From contig CM022676.1 of assembly GCA_012295275.1 (NCBI GenBank), positions 3,544,758-3,589,757 on the forward strand: 45,000 nucleotides of DNA. The letters run 5' to 3'. Origin of the DNA: Chrysomallon squamiferum (lineage: Eukaryota; Mollusca; Gastropoda; Neomphalida; Peltospiridae). Shown here one piece after another: positions 34,471-44,905 of this stretch; the stretch's first letter is position 1, and each line of letters opens with the position of its first letter. The notes beneath the pieces were generated by a model that saw only the letters and a list, made by a program, of their open reading frames with translations, did no database searches and was not told where the DNA came from. The position numbers were made by a program, and so were the translations under genes.

Positions 34471-34869
34471 TAAAGCCAGTGAGAAATAATGATAATAATA
34501 ATAACAATATATGCGGAATAATGACTTTAACCATAGGAATAAGAACTAAAATAGACGATGGATGTCATCAATAAAACATTAAAAGTAAAATAAATGCCAC
34601 ATTTTTCTCAACATAAAACTATTCCAGAACTAGACTGACACAAAACTTGAGAAAACAAGATTAACGTAAACCTTCATGACTCAGACAGATAACGAGATTA
34701 ATGTAAAAAAAAAAAAAAAAATAAAATAAAAATAATAATAATAATAATAAAAACTCAGGATTAAGACACACGCCATGATTTCAAACAACCACTTCACGAA
34801 TAAGATCTGCAAAGAATCAACTCGTTTGACGAGAACAGAAAGTCATTAAAACTTTTATTCTGACCTTAA

Positions 34870-34908
<39 letters not shown>
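34471..34908. other. AT-rich gene-free stretch ending in a ~35-T run
   Basis: A/AAT-run at about 34707-34752 and a T-run at about 34873-34907, the longest T-run in the window. No gene. Confidence 0.6.
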
Positions 34909-34911
<3 letters not shown>

Positions 34912-35350
34912 ATTTTCACGGATGTTTATGTTGGCTTATTAATTTTTTGATTTCCACTAAAACGTCCGTCCGACTTTCTTCTTGTTTGCGTCTGTCCAAA
35001 CAGACAAAGTTTACCGCGCTCCGCTTCCAGAGTCAATAGCGCGCGCGCGAATAATTGATTCTCTCCGCCATTGTGATATAATTTTCAAATTAAGCACGTA
35101 TTTGTGCCGACGACTGATCGCTAGGTGGGCAAACACACAAGCAATACTGCACAGATTCCGTACGCGTCTAAATTGGCTGTGTAAACAGTTACGTATTTTT
35201 TATTTTTTTATTTTGGCTTAATTTTCAAGTGGAAGCGTTTTGGTTTGTTATTAAGGGGAAATAAGTATTAGCCTTTATCGCTAGCGGTTCCTGGCGGGGT
35301 TTTTTGTTCGGGGGGGCTGGGGCCGGGATGGGGGCTTTTATTTTTGTATT
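34909..35350. other. CpG-rich unique island
   Basis: Contains (CG)n-like gcgcgcgcgcga at 35039-35050, an inverted GTCTGT/ACAGAC pair (about 34990-35005) and a G-rich ggggggctggggccgggatg (about 35310). A 79-codon open frame (34982-35221) has no recognised domain. Could be a CpG-rich regulatory region. Confidence 0.3.
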
Positions 35351-35373
35351 GAAAAAAGAAGAAGAGAAATAGG

Positions 35374-35376
<3 letters not shown>

Positions 35377-35423
<47 letters not shown>

Positions 35424-35552
35424 TGTTTGCATTTAGTTTCTGTAAATGTTTGCTCTCTCTCTCGTGTGTGTGTATGTGCACTGATGTGTATAAATTAGTA
35501 ATCTTATTGTGCGATAAACGAGAGAATGATATGTATTTTTAATGTGTTAAAC

Positions 35553-35612
<60 letters not shown>
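35377..35612 (+). repeat. Two (GA)n tracts flanking a GT-rich spacer
   Basis: GA at 35377-35421 and about 35558-35612, separated by ~135 bp containing CTCT and GTGT words. Confidence 0.96.
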
Positions 35613-35618
<6 letters not shown>

Positions 35619-36140
35619 ATAAATAATTCTTCGATCCGATAAACTGAATACAAGCATCTCACTTGCTTTCAGCTGCTGTTCCATTTACAGATCTCAATGT
35701 CATTTCATTTGCAGGTCAACTTCACAAAACCGCTCAATGCTCTCAGTGATATTTGAAATATCTGTGTTACATAAACTTCCCTGGAAAATAGGCTGAGTTA
35801 GGAACTGTAACGCAGTATGCATAATTTGTATACAGCCTACAAATTAGAAAAAAAAAAAAAAAGCGTAAAAAGAGAAAAAAACCAGAAAAAAAAAAGCAGA
35901 AGAAAGAGGTCACCTATATTCAGTAATCTGCGATGGAACCTAGTTAATAAAAATGCAAATTGACGTAGCTTGTCAAATTAAATAAATTTACATGCGCCTG
36001 TTCCGTGTTACATTAGCGTAACTCGACTTTTACGAATTTGTGTACGGATTCAAATGCATGCTTCGCTTTCATAGATGTGTATTTTGACATGTACGTGGTT
36101 ATTATACTTATTTAGTTCAGTTCTTCTTTTTATCTACAGC
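35613..36140. other. Unique gene-free stretch
   Basis: Repeat-poor except A-runs near 35849-35895. No exon or RNA gene recognised. Confidence 0.45.
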
Positions 36141-36264
36141 TATCTGTATGTGTGAATGTATGTGTGCGTATGTGTGTGTGTCCATCTCTCTCTCTCTCTC
36201 CATTTTCTATATGTGTGCATGTATTTCAAACATAATTACATTTTTCAGTGAATTTTTCGTTATA

Positions 36265-36295
<31 letters not shown>

Positions 36296-36300
36296 CTTTA
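36141..36300. repeat. GT, TC, (TA)n and T-run cluster
   Basis: Short GT and TC repeats, then (TA)n at about 36260-36287 leading into a T-run. Confidence 0.85.
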
Positions 36301-36915
36301 CAATTATTACTTCTATTACTCCCTGCTCCGTTGGATTTTTCCCGTTCCTGCTGATGCCCGCGACTACTCATAAATTATTCAAGTACATTGTTTCTGTTTA
36401 TGGTAAATCTAATTATCAAAATCCCTTTGATAGAACGTACCTCATTTCCTGTATATAATAGAAGAAAAAAAAAGAAAGAAAGAAAAAAAAAAACAACGTT
36501 TGATGACAGAAAGATTAATCACAGCACTCAACACGTGACCTTAAAGCATTTTAGAGATTTCGTTTACCGTTTCAACAGAATTTGATTACGGAATAACAAT
36601 AAAAGTAAAATGTAAACGAATTATCGTATTTGATGCAAATTTAATAATTGCTTTGTAATGGAAATAGAAGGAAGCTATTATGATTTGTTCTATTCTGAAT
36701 TATTTTCAGTTCAGTTATAATTGAAGTCGAGAGCTAAAGGATTTGAAAAGTTAATATGAAAAGTATATAAACAAATCCAGAAATAGTAAAAGAATAAAAA
36801 TAATAAACATTCAGAGAGTAGATAAGTATTAATGATATTATTACTACTTCTACATTGTTCAATACCTACAACACCTTTCTTTATGTCTGCTACTATACGT
36901 TTCAAACCTTAACGG
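36301..36915. other. AT-rich gene-free stretch
   Basis: A/G-rich patch near 36460-36495, otherwise unique. Nothing coding. Confidence 0.45.
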
Positions 36916-37125
36916 CAAAATAATTCTTACTGCTACTACTACAACAACAACTACCACTTTTGCTACACACAAACACCAGATGCTATACATCTTCTAACAA
37001 GCCAACAACAACAGCTACTACAACACACAAACATAACACCACCACCACCACCACCATCAATTACAACTACTCTATCATCTTAGAAGCCAACAACAACACT
37101 AACAACAACGACAACAATAAAAAGT
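36916..37125 (+). repeat. Degenerate (ACT/ACA/CAC)n field
   Basis: ACT, CAA and CAC trinucleotides over ~200 bp, including CAC units near 37038-37055. Confidence 0.85.
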
Positions 37126-37360
37126 CCTTTTCTGTTTCTCTCTTTCCACGCTGGAAGATTCATGTTACGTCTCTGCTCCTACAATACACCAATTAAAGGC
37201 AGAGAAGCGAGGTTCGGAGATAAACTTATTTATATCGATCCGAAGGGTCACCGAGGCACGTTATGCCAGATGAAGATTTACTTTAATTGATCAGATGCTT
37301 TGATCAATACCCTTGTTTTTCACTTCACTGCGTTAAAGGTTACGGGGAACATTCTTTCCT
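37126..37360. other. Unique gene-free stretch
   Basis: Ordinary sequence ending at a T-run. No gene. Confidence 0.45.
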
Positions 37361-37585
37361 TTTTTTTTTTTTTTTTTTTTTTTTTTCACAGATCATAAAT
37401 TTCCTTCAGCAAAGTGTTATGATATATATATTTTAAGAGTTCTTTGCGGATGCTGTGCAAAATAAGTTACGACTGGTATAACAGATCGTGTGGCTTTTAT
37501 AATAATGTTATATATGTATCTGTATCCATATCTGTCTGTCTGTATGTCTATCTGTCTGTCTTTTATCTATCTATCTATCTATCTA

Positions 37586-37622
<37 letters not shown>

Positions 37623-37655
37623 TTATCTACCTATCATATATATATATATATAAAC
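37361..37655 (+). repeat. T-run, (CTGT/CTAT)n and (TA)n
   Basis: T-run at about 37361-37386. CTGT and CTAT tetranucleotides alternate in blocks at about 37530-37625, followed by a short (TA)n. Confidence 0.93.
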
Positions 37656-38010
37656 AAACAACATTATGACGATGTCTTGTATTAGACAAGAGTTACGACT
37701 GTCGTAACTACTGAAAACCGTAAACTGGTACTTCATATATGTAACTGCATTACCACCTTGTAAAATGTAAAATAATAATAATAATATCATTTGAAAAAAA
37801 TTGTTGTAATTGTTGTATGTTAGATGTATCATTTATAATGATCCTGTATATGTAATTTTATTAGTTATCTCTGTTTCTCTTTCACTTTCATTTTATTTAA
37901 TGTGTGTGCGTGTACATATGTTGCAGTCTTTGTATGTAGGGACAAGGTATAATGACTATACAAATCGGCTTTCACAATATTAGAGGATAAAGGTAGTAAC
38001 GTGTTATACC
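37656..38010. other. Unique gene-free stretch
   Basis: No repeats beyond short AAT units near 37772. No gene. Confidence 0.45.
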
Positions 38011-38014
38011 ATGA

Positions 38015-38061
<47 letters not shown>

Positions 38062-38226
38062 GACACACATACACATACACATATATATATTGACACACAC
38101 ATACACACATATACAGACACACACATACATATATATAGACACACACACATATATATAAAGACACACACATACACACACACACATATATATATAGACACAC
38201 ACACACATACACACACATATATATAA
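38011..38226 (+). repeat. Compound (CA)n/(TA)n higher-order repeat
   Basis: (CA)n at about 38020-38054, then repeated blocks of the form TATATAGACACACACATACACA at variable spacing, giving a higher-order dinucleotide repeat over ~215 bp. Confidence 0.95.
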
Positions 38227-38630
38227 TGAAGAAGAGACAGAGACGATCCTAGTGGATAAAATGATTTTATTGACAATAATGATGATATAAATAAATTATC
38301 TTTTTTTTTTCATAACAACAACAACAACAACAACAATAGTAGTAGTAACAGTAACAGTAGTACTAATACTACTACTAATAATAATAATAATGATAAGAAG
38401 AACAGTAACAAATAATAACCATTACATTTAATTATACCGAACATATTTCTTCGCTCATCTTAGCTCTACCCTGATTACAGATGCTGAAGAAGGCGAGAGG
38501 ACTGTGAGAAACTTCTACTGATTAAGACGTTAAAACATTAATACAATTTATCCTTGCATATTCTGCGCAAGATGTCTACTTTCATGATCCACAAAGCAGC
38601 CATTACTCTTCATCATGAATTAACGAGGAT
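38227..38630. other. Mixed stretch with (CAA)n and (AGT)/(AAT) units
   Basis: CAA at about 38314-38335, AGT/ACT/AAT units to about 38395, then unique DNA. No gene. Confidence 0.6.
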
Positions 38631-38885
38631 TTATGGCCCAGTTTCTGATAGATAAATGTTATTCCAGACCAAATCCGTTAATGAAAGTCTGTGATTGTCT
38701 TGATGTGCTGTCAGCTGTAAACAAAATAAACACTGGTGTAAACAGCAACAATAACAACAACGGAATTCCCCCCAAACAACAATATAAAGTAATTAGTTCT
38801 TCCCCACAAAAACCAATTGAAAAACCACAAGAAAGATATGAAGAAACAAAAATTAATATTTAAAATGAATAAATAAATAATCAAA

Positions 38886-38926
<41 letters not shown>

Positions 38927-38939
38927 AAAATAAAAAAAA
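38631..38939. repeat. Unique piece, then (AAAT)n of ~60 bp
   Basis: AAAT units at about 38864-38925. The 76-codon frame at 38633-38863 is Asn/Lys/Pro-rich and unrecognised. Confidence 0.8.
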
Positions 38940-39103
38940 GTGTATTTGTGTCTGTCAATGATTATGATTTCATTTCACTTACATTTCTTTTGTTTTCTTT
39001 GGGTATAAGATTGGGTGTTTGTCTTTGTGTACGCATGTATGAATGTATATGCATGTGTGTGTGTTTGTGTGTGTGTATTTGTTTGCAGTGTGTGTGTGTG
39101 TGT
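38940..39103 (+). repeat. GT-rich stretch leading into repeat copy 2
   Basis: GTTT/GTGT/ATGT words thicken to (TG)n at about 39088-39105. Confidence 0.8.
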
Positions 39104-39236
39104 GTAGGGATGTCGAACACATTCAATAAATTTACGTCGTCTCTATGGAAATGTGACGTAATATTTACGTGGATGATTTATTGCGCTGTCTTATACATTT
39201 TTCATCAGTGGTAATATCTCTCCGTGACAGTGTGTT

Positions 39237-39248
<12 letters not shown>
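39104..39248 (+). repeat. 145-bp dispersed repeat, copy 2
   Basis: Gapless match to 22551-22695 with 4 mismatches. Unlike copy 1 it is flanked by (GT)n on both sides, so it appears inserted within, or carrying, a GT microsatellite. An in-frame word MSNTFNKFTSSLWKCDVIFT crosses it, but the frame breaks downstream in both copies and I do not call a gene. Confidence 0.9.
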
Positions 39249-39284
<36 letters not shown>

Positions 39285-39305
39285 GTGTGTTTGTTTGTGT
39301 TTGTC
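39238..39305 (+). repeat. (GT)n microsatellite at the 3' end of repeat copy 2
   Basis: About 40 bp of uninterrupted GT, then GTTT variants. Confidence 0.96.
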
Positions 39306-39635
39306 TATATGTAGATCTTAATGTATCTGCACAGTACCTCTTATTCTCTCCTCTGGTTCTATTTCCTTTCCTTCCATTATTTTATACGTCTTCTTTATGT
39401 TTTCCTTTTACGATCAAAGAATCACATTAGAAAGTTCAAATCTATTAAACATCCTACATTAATGTAGGCGCAGAATGTAATTAATTAAACCTGAAAGATT
39501 TCCCTACATGTATTTAATGAAGTCATTTGCAGTCTTCCCATGCTTGTGTCTCGCATGGCGTAGCGTACAGTAATAGATAGATGTACAGGAGTGCACAGTG
39601 TAACAATGATTCCCATCATTTTGTAAATCGACGGT
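39306..39635. other. Unique gene-free stretch
   Basis: No repeats and no recognised exon. Confidence 0.45.
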
Positions 39636-41298
39636 CGGAGCACTGCCACATACCAGTTCTAAGAAGACTAAAACTGCGTGGAGAAAAATTAGTGAAATTA
39701 TATACTATTAGGCAAGGCTATAAGAGGACTGCCACTTTATTTTCTTTTAGCATTCGGACATCAAGGTAAGTTATTTGGTTATCTGCTGCATCGCAATGAA
39801 ATAGAAGCAAGAGATTTGCCGTAGTTGAAAAGGATTCTATGATAGAAAATTGACTTTATATCAAGGATAGTGGATTATTCTAGAAAAAAGAAGAAGAAGA
39901 AGAAGAGGAAAAAGAAGCTGACTCAGATGAAAACAAACTAAAGAATATAACTATCATTAGCAAGTTTGATGGTGGAATGACATTCTGTGAGACACATGAA
40001 TAAGAGAGGTTTGCCACAAATACAAAACAGAATTAAAAAAACAACAGCATGTTAAGCCGATAAGAGCGTTAGAAACAAAAAAGTTGATATTAATAATAAT
40101 AATAATAAAAATAAAAATAAAATATAGTACTGGCAAGAACAAATAAATCAAGTTAAGAGGACTGCCACTCTGATTTTCAACGAAGCCGGATAAAGTTTAA
40201 TAATGGGAAACATGTCAAGAAGTTTGACGCTGTGGAGCAGGTGTCACAAGTGTAATCTCAGTTACAAATGACAGTGATTTAAGTTCAGACAAATGTCGTT
40301 CTGGTGGAAGACGGATAGTGTGAAACATGACGCTGTCATGGACTGTATGTCGACATAGGAGGACTGTCACACTGATGGAGTGACAGCAGATAAAACGGCA
40401 GCGCTAGAAAAGACGTCATGATAAGAATCTGAAAGCGACAGCTGGATCTGTAGATTTACAAAGAAGAAGATGACTTTTGTTTGACGTTAGCAGTGATTTG
40501 CTTTTATCTCAACAAAACAACGTGCAATGGACTTACGACCAGAAGCCGGTGGGAGCGGAACGTGAGGCCTGTCTGTATTACAAAGAAATCGTAACTCAAG
40601 ACAATCGTTATTGCTGCTAACTGAAGAGTGTTAGAAGAAAACTAAGACTGCAGTTATCACTGGAAACGTCATTTTTAATAAATGTAATAACATATACTGG
40701 GTGAAGACAGAAGAACTGGAGAGGAGAGTTTATGGGTCAGAGACTTTAAGAACAAAACGTAAAATTAACACTGTGGCCACACTGGAACGATTCTTGTTAA
40801 AAATCTGTTTCACTGTGGGATGACCACATAACAGCGCCAAAAAAAAAAAAAAATAAAATTATCTGTTCTGCCACTGAATAACGGTAGTTAGCAGAAAATG
40901 CAAGAACAAATCAGCAAATTAAGACAGAAACGACCACTCTGAAGCAATAATTTAAAAAAAAAGTGTGGTATTGTCCCAGTACGAAACACTGCTAGAGAAA
41001 ACAGGCACTGTTTAGAAATTACGATGGTACATTAAAAAGAATTCACAGGTTATATAGAAACAGTATTAAACGTAGATTTGCCAAAGAAAATATTTTACTT
41101 TGAAAGAACCGTTCTCAGGACAATCGTTTGTAAAGTAAAAAATATTGCAAGCACACGCAAAAAATTACGAAAACTTAAATAAATAATAAAAATGCAATAA
41201 AATGGATATATATATACACACACACACACACATGCATATATATATATATGTATATAAGAGTATGTGTGTATGTATGAGAGACAGATATATATATATAT

Positions 41299-41342
<44 letters not shown>

Positions 41343-42135
41343 CAATTACTACCGATAGGCAATACATCTCCTTAGAAGACTGCCCTTTTCTTCTTCTTCC
41401 TGGTTGTTTTTTTTGGTTTTGGCTATTTTTTTTATTTTTTTTTTGGAATGAATGTTAGCTAATAACACAGAACAGTGAAGTAAATTACATCAAACTAGCA
41501 GGTCCGTCACGGAAACACAACAGTTAAAACCGTAGTCTGCAGTTCGCAATTACATCTGTCTAAGAGGACTGCCACTTCAGTCGGATGGAGAGCATTTCAC
41601 GAGTGTACGTTTGTCTCGCAATTAGCGGCAGCGAACGTAACGGAGAGATACAGCTCTGGAGGAGGACAGACATTTGCGAACGCAGCTGCGTCAAGTAGAG
41701 TAATGTATCAAAAGGACAGAAAAGCCGCCACGGAGCTGGAGAGGGTTTTGAAGTTAAAATTAGAAGAATACAACGCACAATAAATTGACATCAAATTAAA
41801 AAAAAAAAAAAGTTATCCGCGTGCGAGGGAGGGCTGTCGAAAGTGAAGTTTTGAAAAGAATATCAAGTTAAGAGGTCTGCCACATTACTCGGAGGCGTGA
41901 AGATAATTTTAGAACTGTCATGCAAAAAAAAAGCCTACGTAGAAATTAAGAAACATTCCATTGTTTTGAGGAATAAAGTCTAAAGTAGCAGTCCTGCCAA
42001 GTACAGTCGACGTTATCTGTAATTAACAGACCGGTTCTGTGTGACTAAGATGTTCAGTTTATTTGGAAAGTTGAACGAGAGAACTGATTCTGTTTGTCAG
42101 TTCAACATCTAAGTTTACCTGTTTTTCTGCCACAT
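39636..42135 (+). repeat. Dispersed short motif family (taagaggactgccact) over 2.5 kb
   Basis: Exact 16-mers lie at 39721-39736, 40154-40169 and 41561-41576. Variants lie near 39638 (ggagcactgccac), 40355 (ataggaggactgtcac), 40866 (ttctgccact), 41372 (ttagaagactgccc), 41869 (taagaggtctgccac), 41982 (agcagtcctgcca) and 42125 (tctgccac). Context extends some copies: the 41372 and 41561 copies share an upstream gcaat-tacatct word, those at 40154 and 41869 share upstream atcaagt, and several have tcgga 5-25 bp downstream. Spacing is irregular (about 85 to 510 bp). Between copies the DNA is low-repeat. It could be a decayed long-unit satellite or duplicated exon-like pieces of a non-coding RNA; coding is not supported. 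Confidence 0.6.
41198..41340 (+). repeat. TA/CA microsatellite and (GA)n of ~40 bp
   Basis: TATA and CA words, then uninterrupted AG from about 41301 to 41339. It interrupts the motif family just before the 41372 copy. Confidence 0.95.
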
Positions 42136-42220
42136 AGATCTTCATTTGTTTAACTTATTTACCAGCAGTAATCTTATTTGTTACTAGCTGTAACCAGAAC
42201 TGCAGAGGAGTATTATAAAT
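42136..42220. other. Unique spacer
   Basis: Short unique DNA before the ACAT repeat. Confidence 0.4.
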
Positions 42221-42390
42221 ACATACATACTCACATATACATACATAGATACTTACATACAATCATACATACGTATATACATAGATACATACCTACCTAC
42301 ATACGAAAAACACATATTTACATACGCATACATACATATATAGTTATATACAGATACACACAGACAGATACAGACAGACAGATATCCAGC
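42221..42390 (+). repeat. (ACAT/AGAT)n field
   Basis: ACAT, CATA and AGATAC units over ~165 bp, ending in CAGA units. Confidence 0.92.
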
Positions 42391-42715
42391 AATCCTTTCT
42401 TGTCAGTTTTAAAAATTAACAGAAATGTTTTATCAAGGATTAAAAACCAAATAATAATAATAAATAGTAATATTTCATTACTGTGACCAGAACTCTAATT
42501 CATCTTACAAAAAAAAAAAAAAAAAAATAATAATAAACAAATTAAACAAATAAAAAAAATATAAAAAATATAAAAAAATAATTAAAAAAATAATAATAAA
42601 AAAATAAAATAAATAAAAATTAATAATAAAAACAAAAAACAATTAAAGAAAAAAAAAAAATGAAAAAATGAAAAATAAAAAATAAAAATTTAAAAAATTT
42701 AAAATCCTGGACTAT
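42391..42715. repeat. A-rich AAT/AAAT field
   Basis: A-run near 42510-42527, then AAAT, AATA and AAAAT units to about 42700. No gene. Confidence 0.9.
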
Positions 42716-43085
42716 TACCACAATCAGCAGTACAGACAAAATACTAACACAATGTCTACTACTTAAGTACTCAGTGTAGTTACGTCTGTAGCTACTAGGC
42801 GTACTACTATTACTACTACTACATCATATTTAATAACAGCTGCAATTACCACTACAACTATCACAACAGTTGATATAAATATTACCACCAATACCATCAC
42901 CATCACCACCACCACAACAACGACTACTACTACAACTGCCGCTGGAACTACAACCACAGTAATCACTATTTATAGAATTAATAATATTACAAGTAACAAC
43001 ATCCACTGCTGATGCTACTACAACTACTTTACCATTAATATTACTGTTACTACTACTACTACTATTACTAACAATGTTAGAAGTG
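42716..43085 (+). repeat. Degenerate (ACT/ACC)n trinucleotide field
   Basis: ACT, ACC and CAC trinucleotides over ~360 bp, with perfect ACT units near 43049-43066. The Val-rich minus-strand frame is an artefact. Confidence 0.9.
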
Positions 43086-43425
43086 CTGATACTTCGTTAA
43101 CGACAACACCACAAGCGTTTTAATATTAATCTCGTCTTTCAGCGCTAACGAACGTGTTTCCCTTGTACACCCTTTATCGTTCTTTCTCAGGCGATGACAT
43201 TTAAGAATCCATTCAGCTAACTCGCCGTGTTTTCATTAAATCTAGGTTACCTGGTCTTCAGAGCGTACTTTTACAGAAATAAATAAATACTGACAGACTG
43301 ACATACACACCTACTTATTACATTTTTAATAATAAAAAAAAAAATAAAAAAAAGCAACAGACAAATTAGTGAACATTTCACATTCTATTTTTACTTTTTT
43401 TTAAATTAATTTATTTGTTTTTTAA
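43086..43425. other. Unique stretch with A-run
   Basis: Low-repeat, CpG-containing to about 43280, then AT-rich. No gene recognised. Confidence 0.45.
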
Positions 43426-43522
43426 TTACTGTTGTTGTTGTTACTGTTGTTGTCGTTATCGTCATCATCGTATTCATTATGATCAGTATTATTTTTTATT
43501 GCTGTTGTTGTTGTTGTTGCCT
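43426..43522 (+). repeat. (TTG)n and (CAT/TCG) units
   Basis: GTT/TGT trinucleotides at about 43429-43455 and 43500-43519 with TCATCG words between. Confidence 0.85.
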
Positions 43523-44845
43523 ATAAAAGATCTAAGCAATGGAAAACATTAGTATACAAACTATGCAGTGCACAACACTGATGGTTATTTTTAAAATGTT
43601 GTAGAGATGTCATTAAAGACGTATCGTGTACTTTGTCATTACTCGGGCTAGAAAACAAAATTAAAAGATAAAGTTCTGGGCAGAGAAAGATTGCTAATTT
43701 CCATGACTCATTCGATTTATTTTAAACACTTTTAAATTTTGTTTCCAGCAGCTTCATTTTTTATTTACTTTTTTTTTTTTTTTTTTTTGTTATTTGACCT
43801 CAACAGTTTGCGTGTATCAATAAACCTGTCATGACGTTTCAAACAGAAACTGAAACGTATCCTCTCGAGAGTAGGTGAGACACGATGCACGAAAAGGTAC
43901 ATAAGGATAACACTGGAAAACAGAAAGATTCAGATAGTGGTATGGAAAGAAAGAGACAGTCAGAGATAAAGATACACAGAGAGAGATGGAAAGAAAGAGA
44001 AAGAGTACACAAAATCATTTTATTTTGTTTGTAATTAGTTTACAAACATATTATATCGCTTTTAATTGATCATAAATAAATAAACGATTTTAAGTATATA
44101 TTACTCGGCCTTGCATCACGTTTCGTTGGAATGGGTCACTAAGGACGGTAGTCACATTACCTAATAGAAAACATGCTTTCTGCGATGTATAATGAACACA
44201 TTGTCCTGAGAGATATATGTTTTTATTTTTTATTTTTTTGTGACAGGTATAAATGAAAGGCACGTTAATGCATGGACTGATCCAGTATTTAAGTAGGAGG
44301 GACACTAAATCATAGAGACTGTTAAAGTAACAAGAACTTTTAAAAATTACGTTTCGATTGACACGATCAGAATATGTCTAACATACTGACAGAGCCTTTC
44401 AGAAGGACATGAGACCTCCCTTAAATCTGTCATAGATCTGCCACTGGACTGTATCACTCTGCCATGAGTTAGAGACCCGTTCCTTCAGAGACTGGATTTG
44501 TAAAACATTCTCATTATTTTTTTTTTTGGTGAAGCAATTTATCAAAGACGCTTCTGCAACTAGTAATTTTTTAAAATGTATTTCATCGTGAAACTGTTTT
44601 TTTTTTTTCTTCTTCTGTATACGAGCTATTTCAACTCAAACCGCTTCATCAATTTCGTAATGAATTGCCGTTGGTGACGTCGTTGACGTATGGGGAACAC
44701 GCAGGGTGTTGTAGTTACTTGGTGTATTTCGTGTCGGCATGTTGATTGATGACGGCGTCTGCCGTTGTCGTTGTCTTCTTTAATACTAGGCATGCTCATT
44801 TCACTGAGCCCTGTCTTCAGTTGCGTGTTTAGTCGTGGGCTATTT
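43523..44845. other. Mostly unique gene-free stretch
   Basis: T-runs at about 43768-43788, 44517-44528 and 44598-44610, and a GAGA-like purine patch at about 43940-44010. tctgccact (44438) and tctgccatg (44459) echo the 39.6-42.1-kb motif but are too short to assign. No exon, RNA gene or transposon domain seen. Confidence 0.45.
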
Positions 44846-44905
44846 TGTAGCTTAATGTTAAGGGTTAGATGGTTGCGAGATCGATTCCGCTCAGTACCAT
44901 CAATA
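44846..44905 (+). mobile_element. Weak tRNA-derived SINE head candidate
   Basis: tgtagcttaatgttaagg (44846-44863) resembles an A-box (TRGYNNARNGG type), and gagatcgattcc (44876-44887) resembles a B-box (GGTTCGATTCC) with changes at its start. Their order and ~28-bp spacing suit a tRNA-derived head with a small deletion. ggttgcgagatcgattccgc is a plausible T-arm region. Likely decayed. Confidence 0.4.

Noticed and set aside
33851-34534. 227-codon minus-strand open frame as a secreted or membrane protein gene
   Set aside because: It coincides with a 99-bp tandem repeat rich in GGAT and GAAA units. Its composition is explained by the repeat and no domain is recognisable.
34982-35221. 79-codon frame in the CpG-rich island
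   Set aside because: Basic, Arg-rich composition follows from CpG content. No domain or clear exon boundaries.
39581-39769. 62-codon frame ending at a donor-like aaggtaagt, considered as an exon
   Set aside because: The frame terminates inside the donor sequence (taa), no acceptor-bounded partner exon was found, and the segment belongs to the gactgccac motif family.
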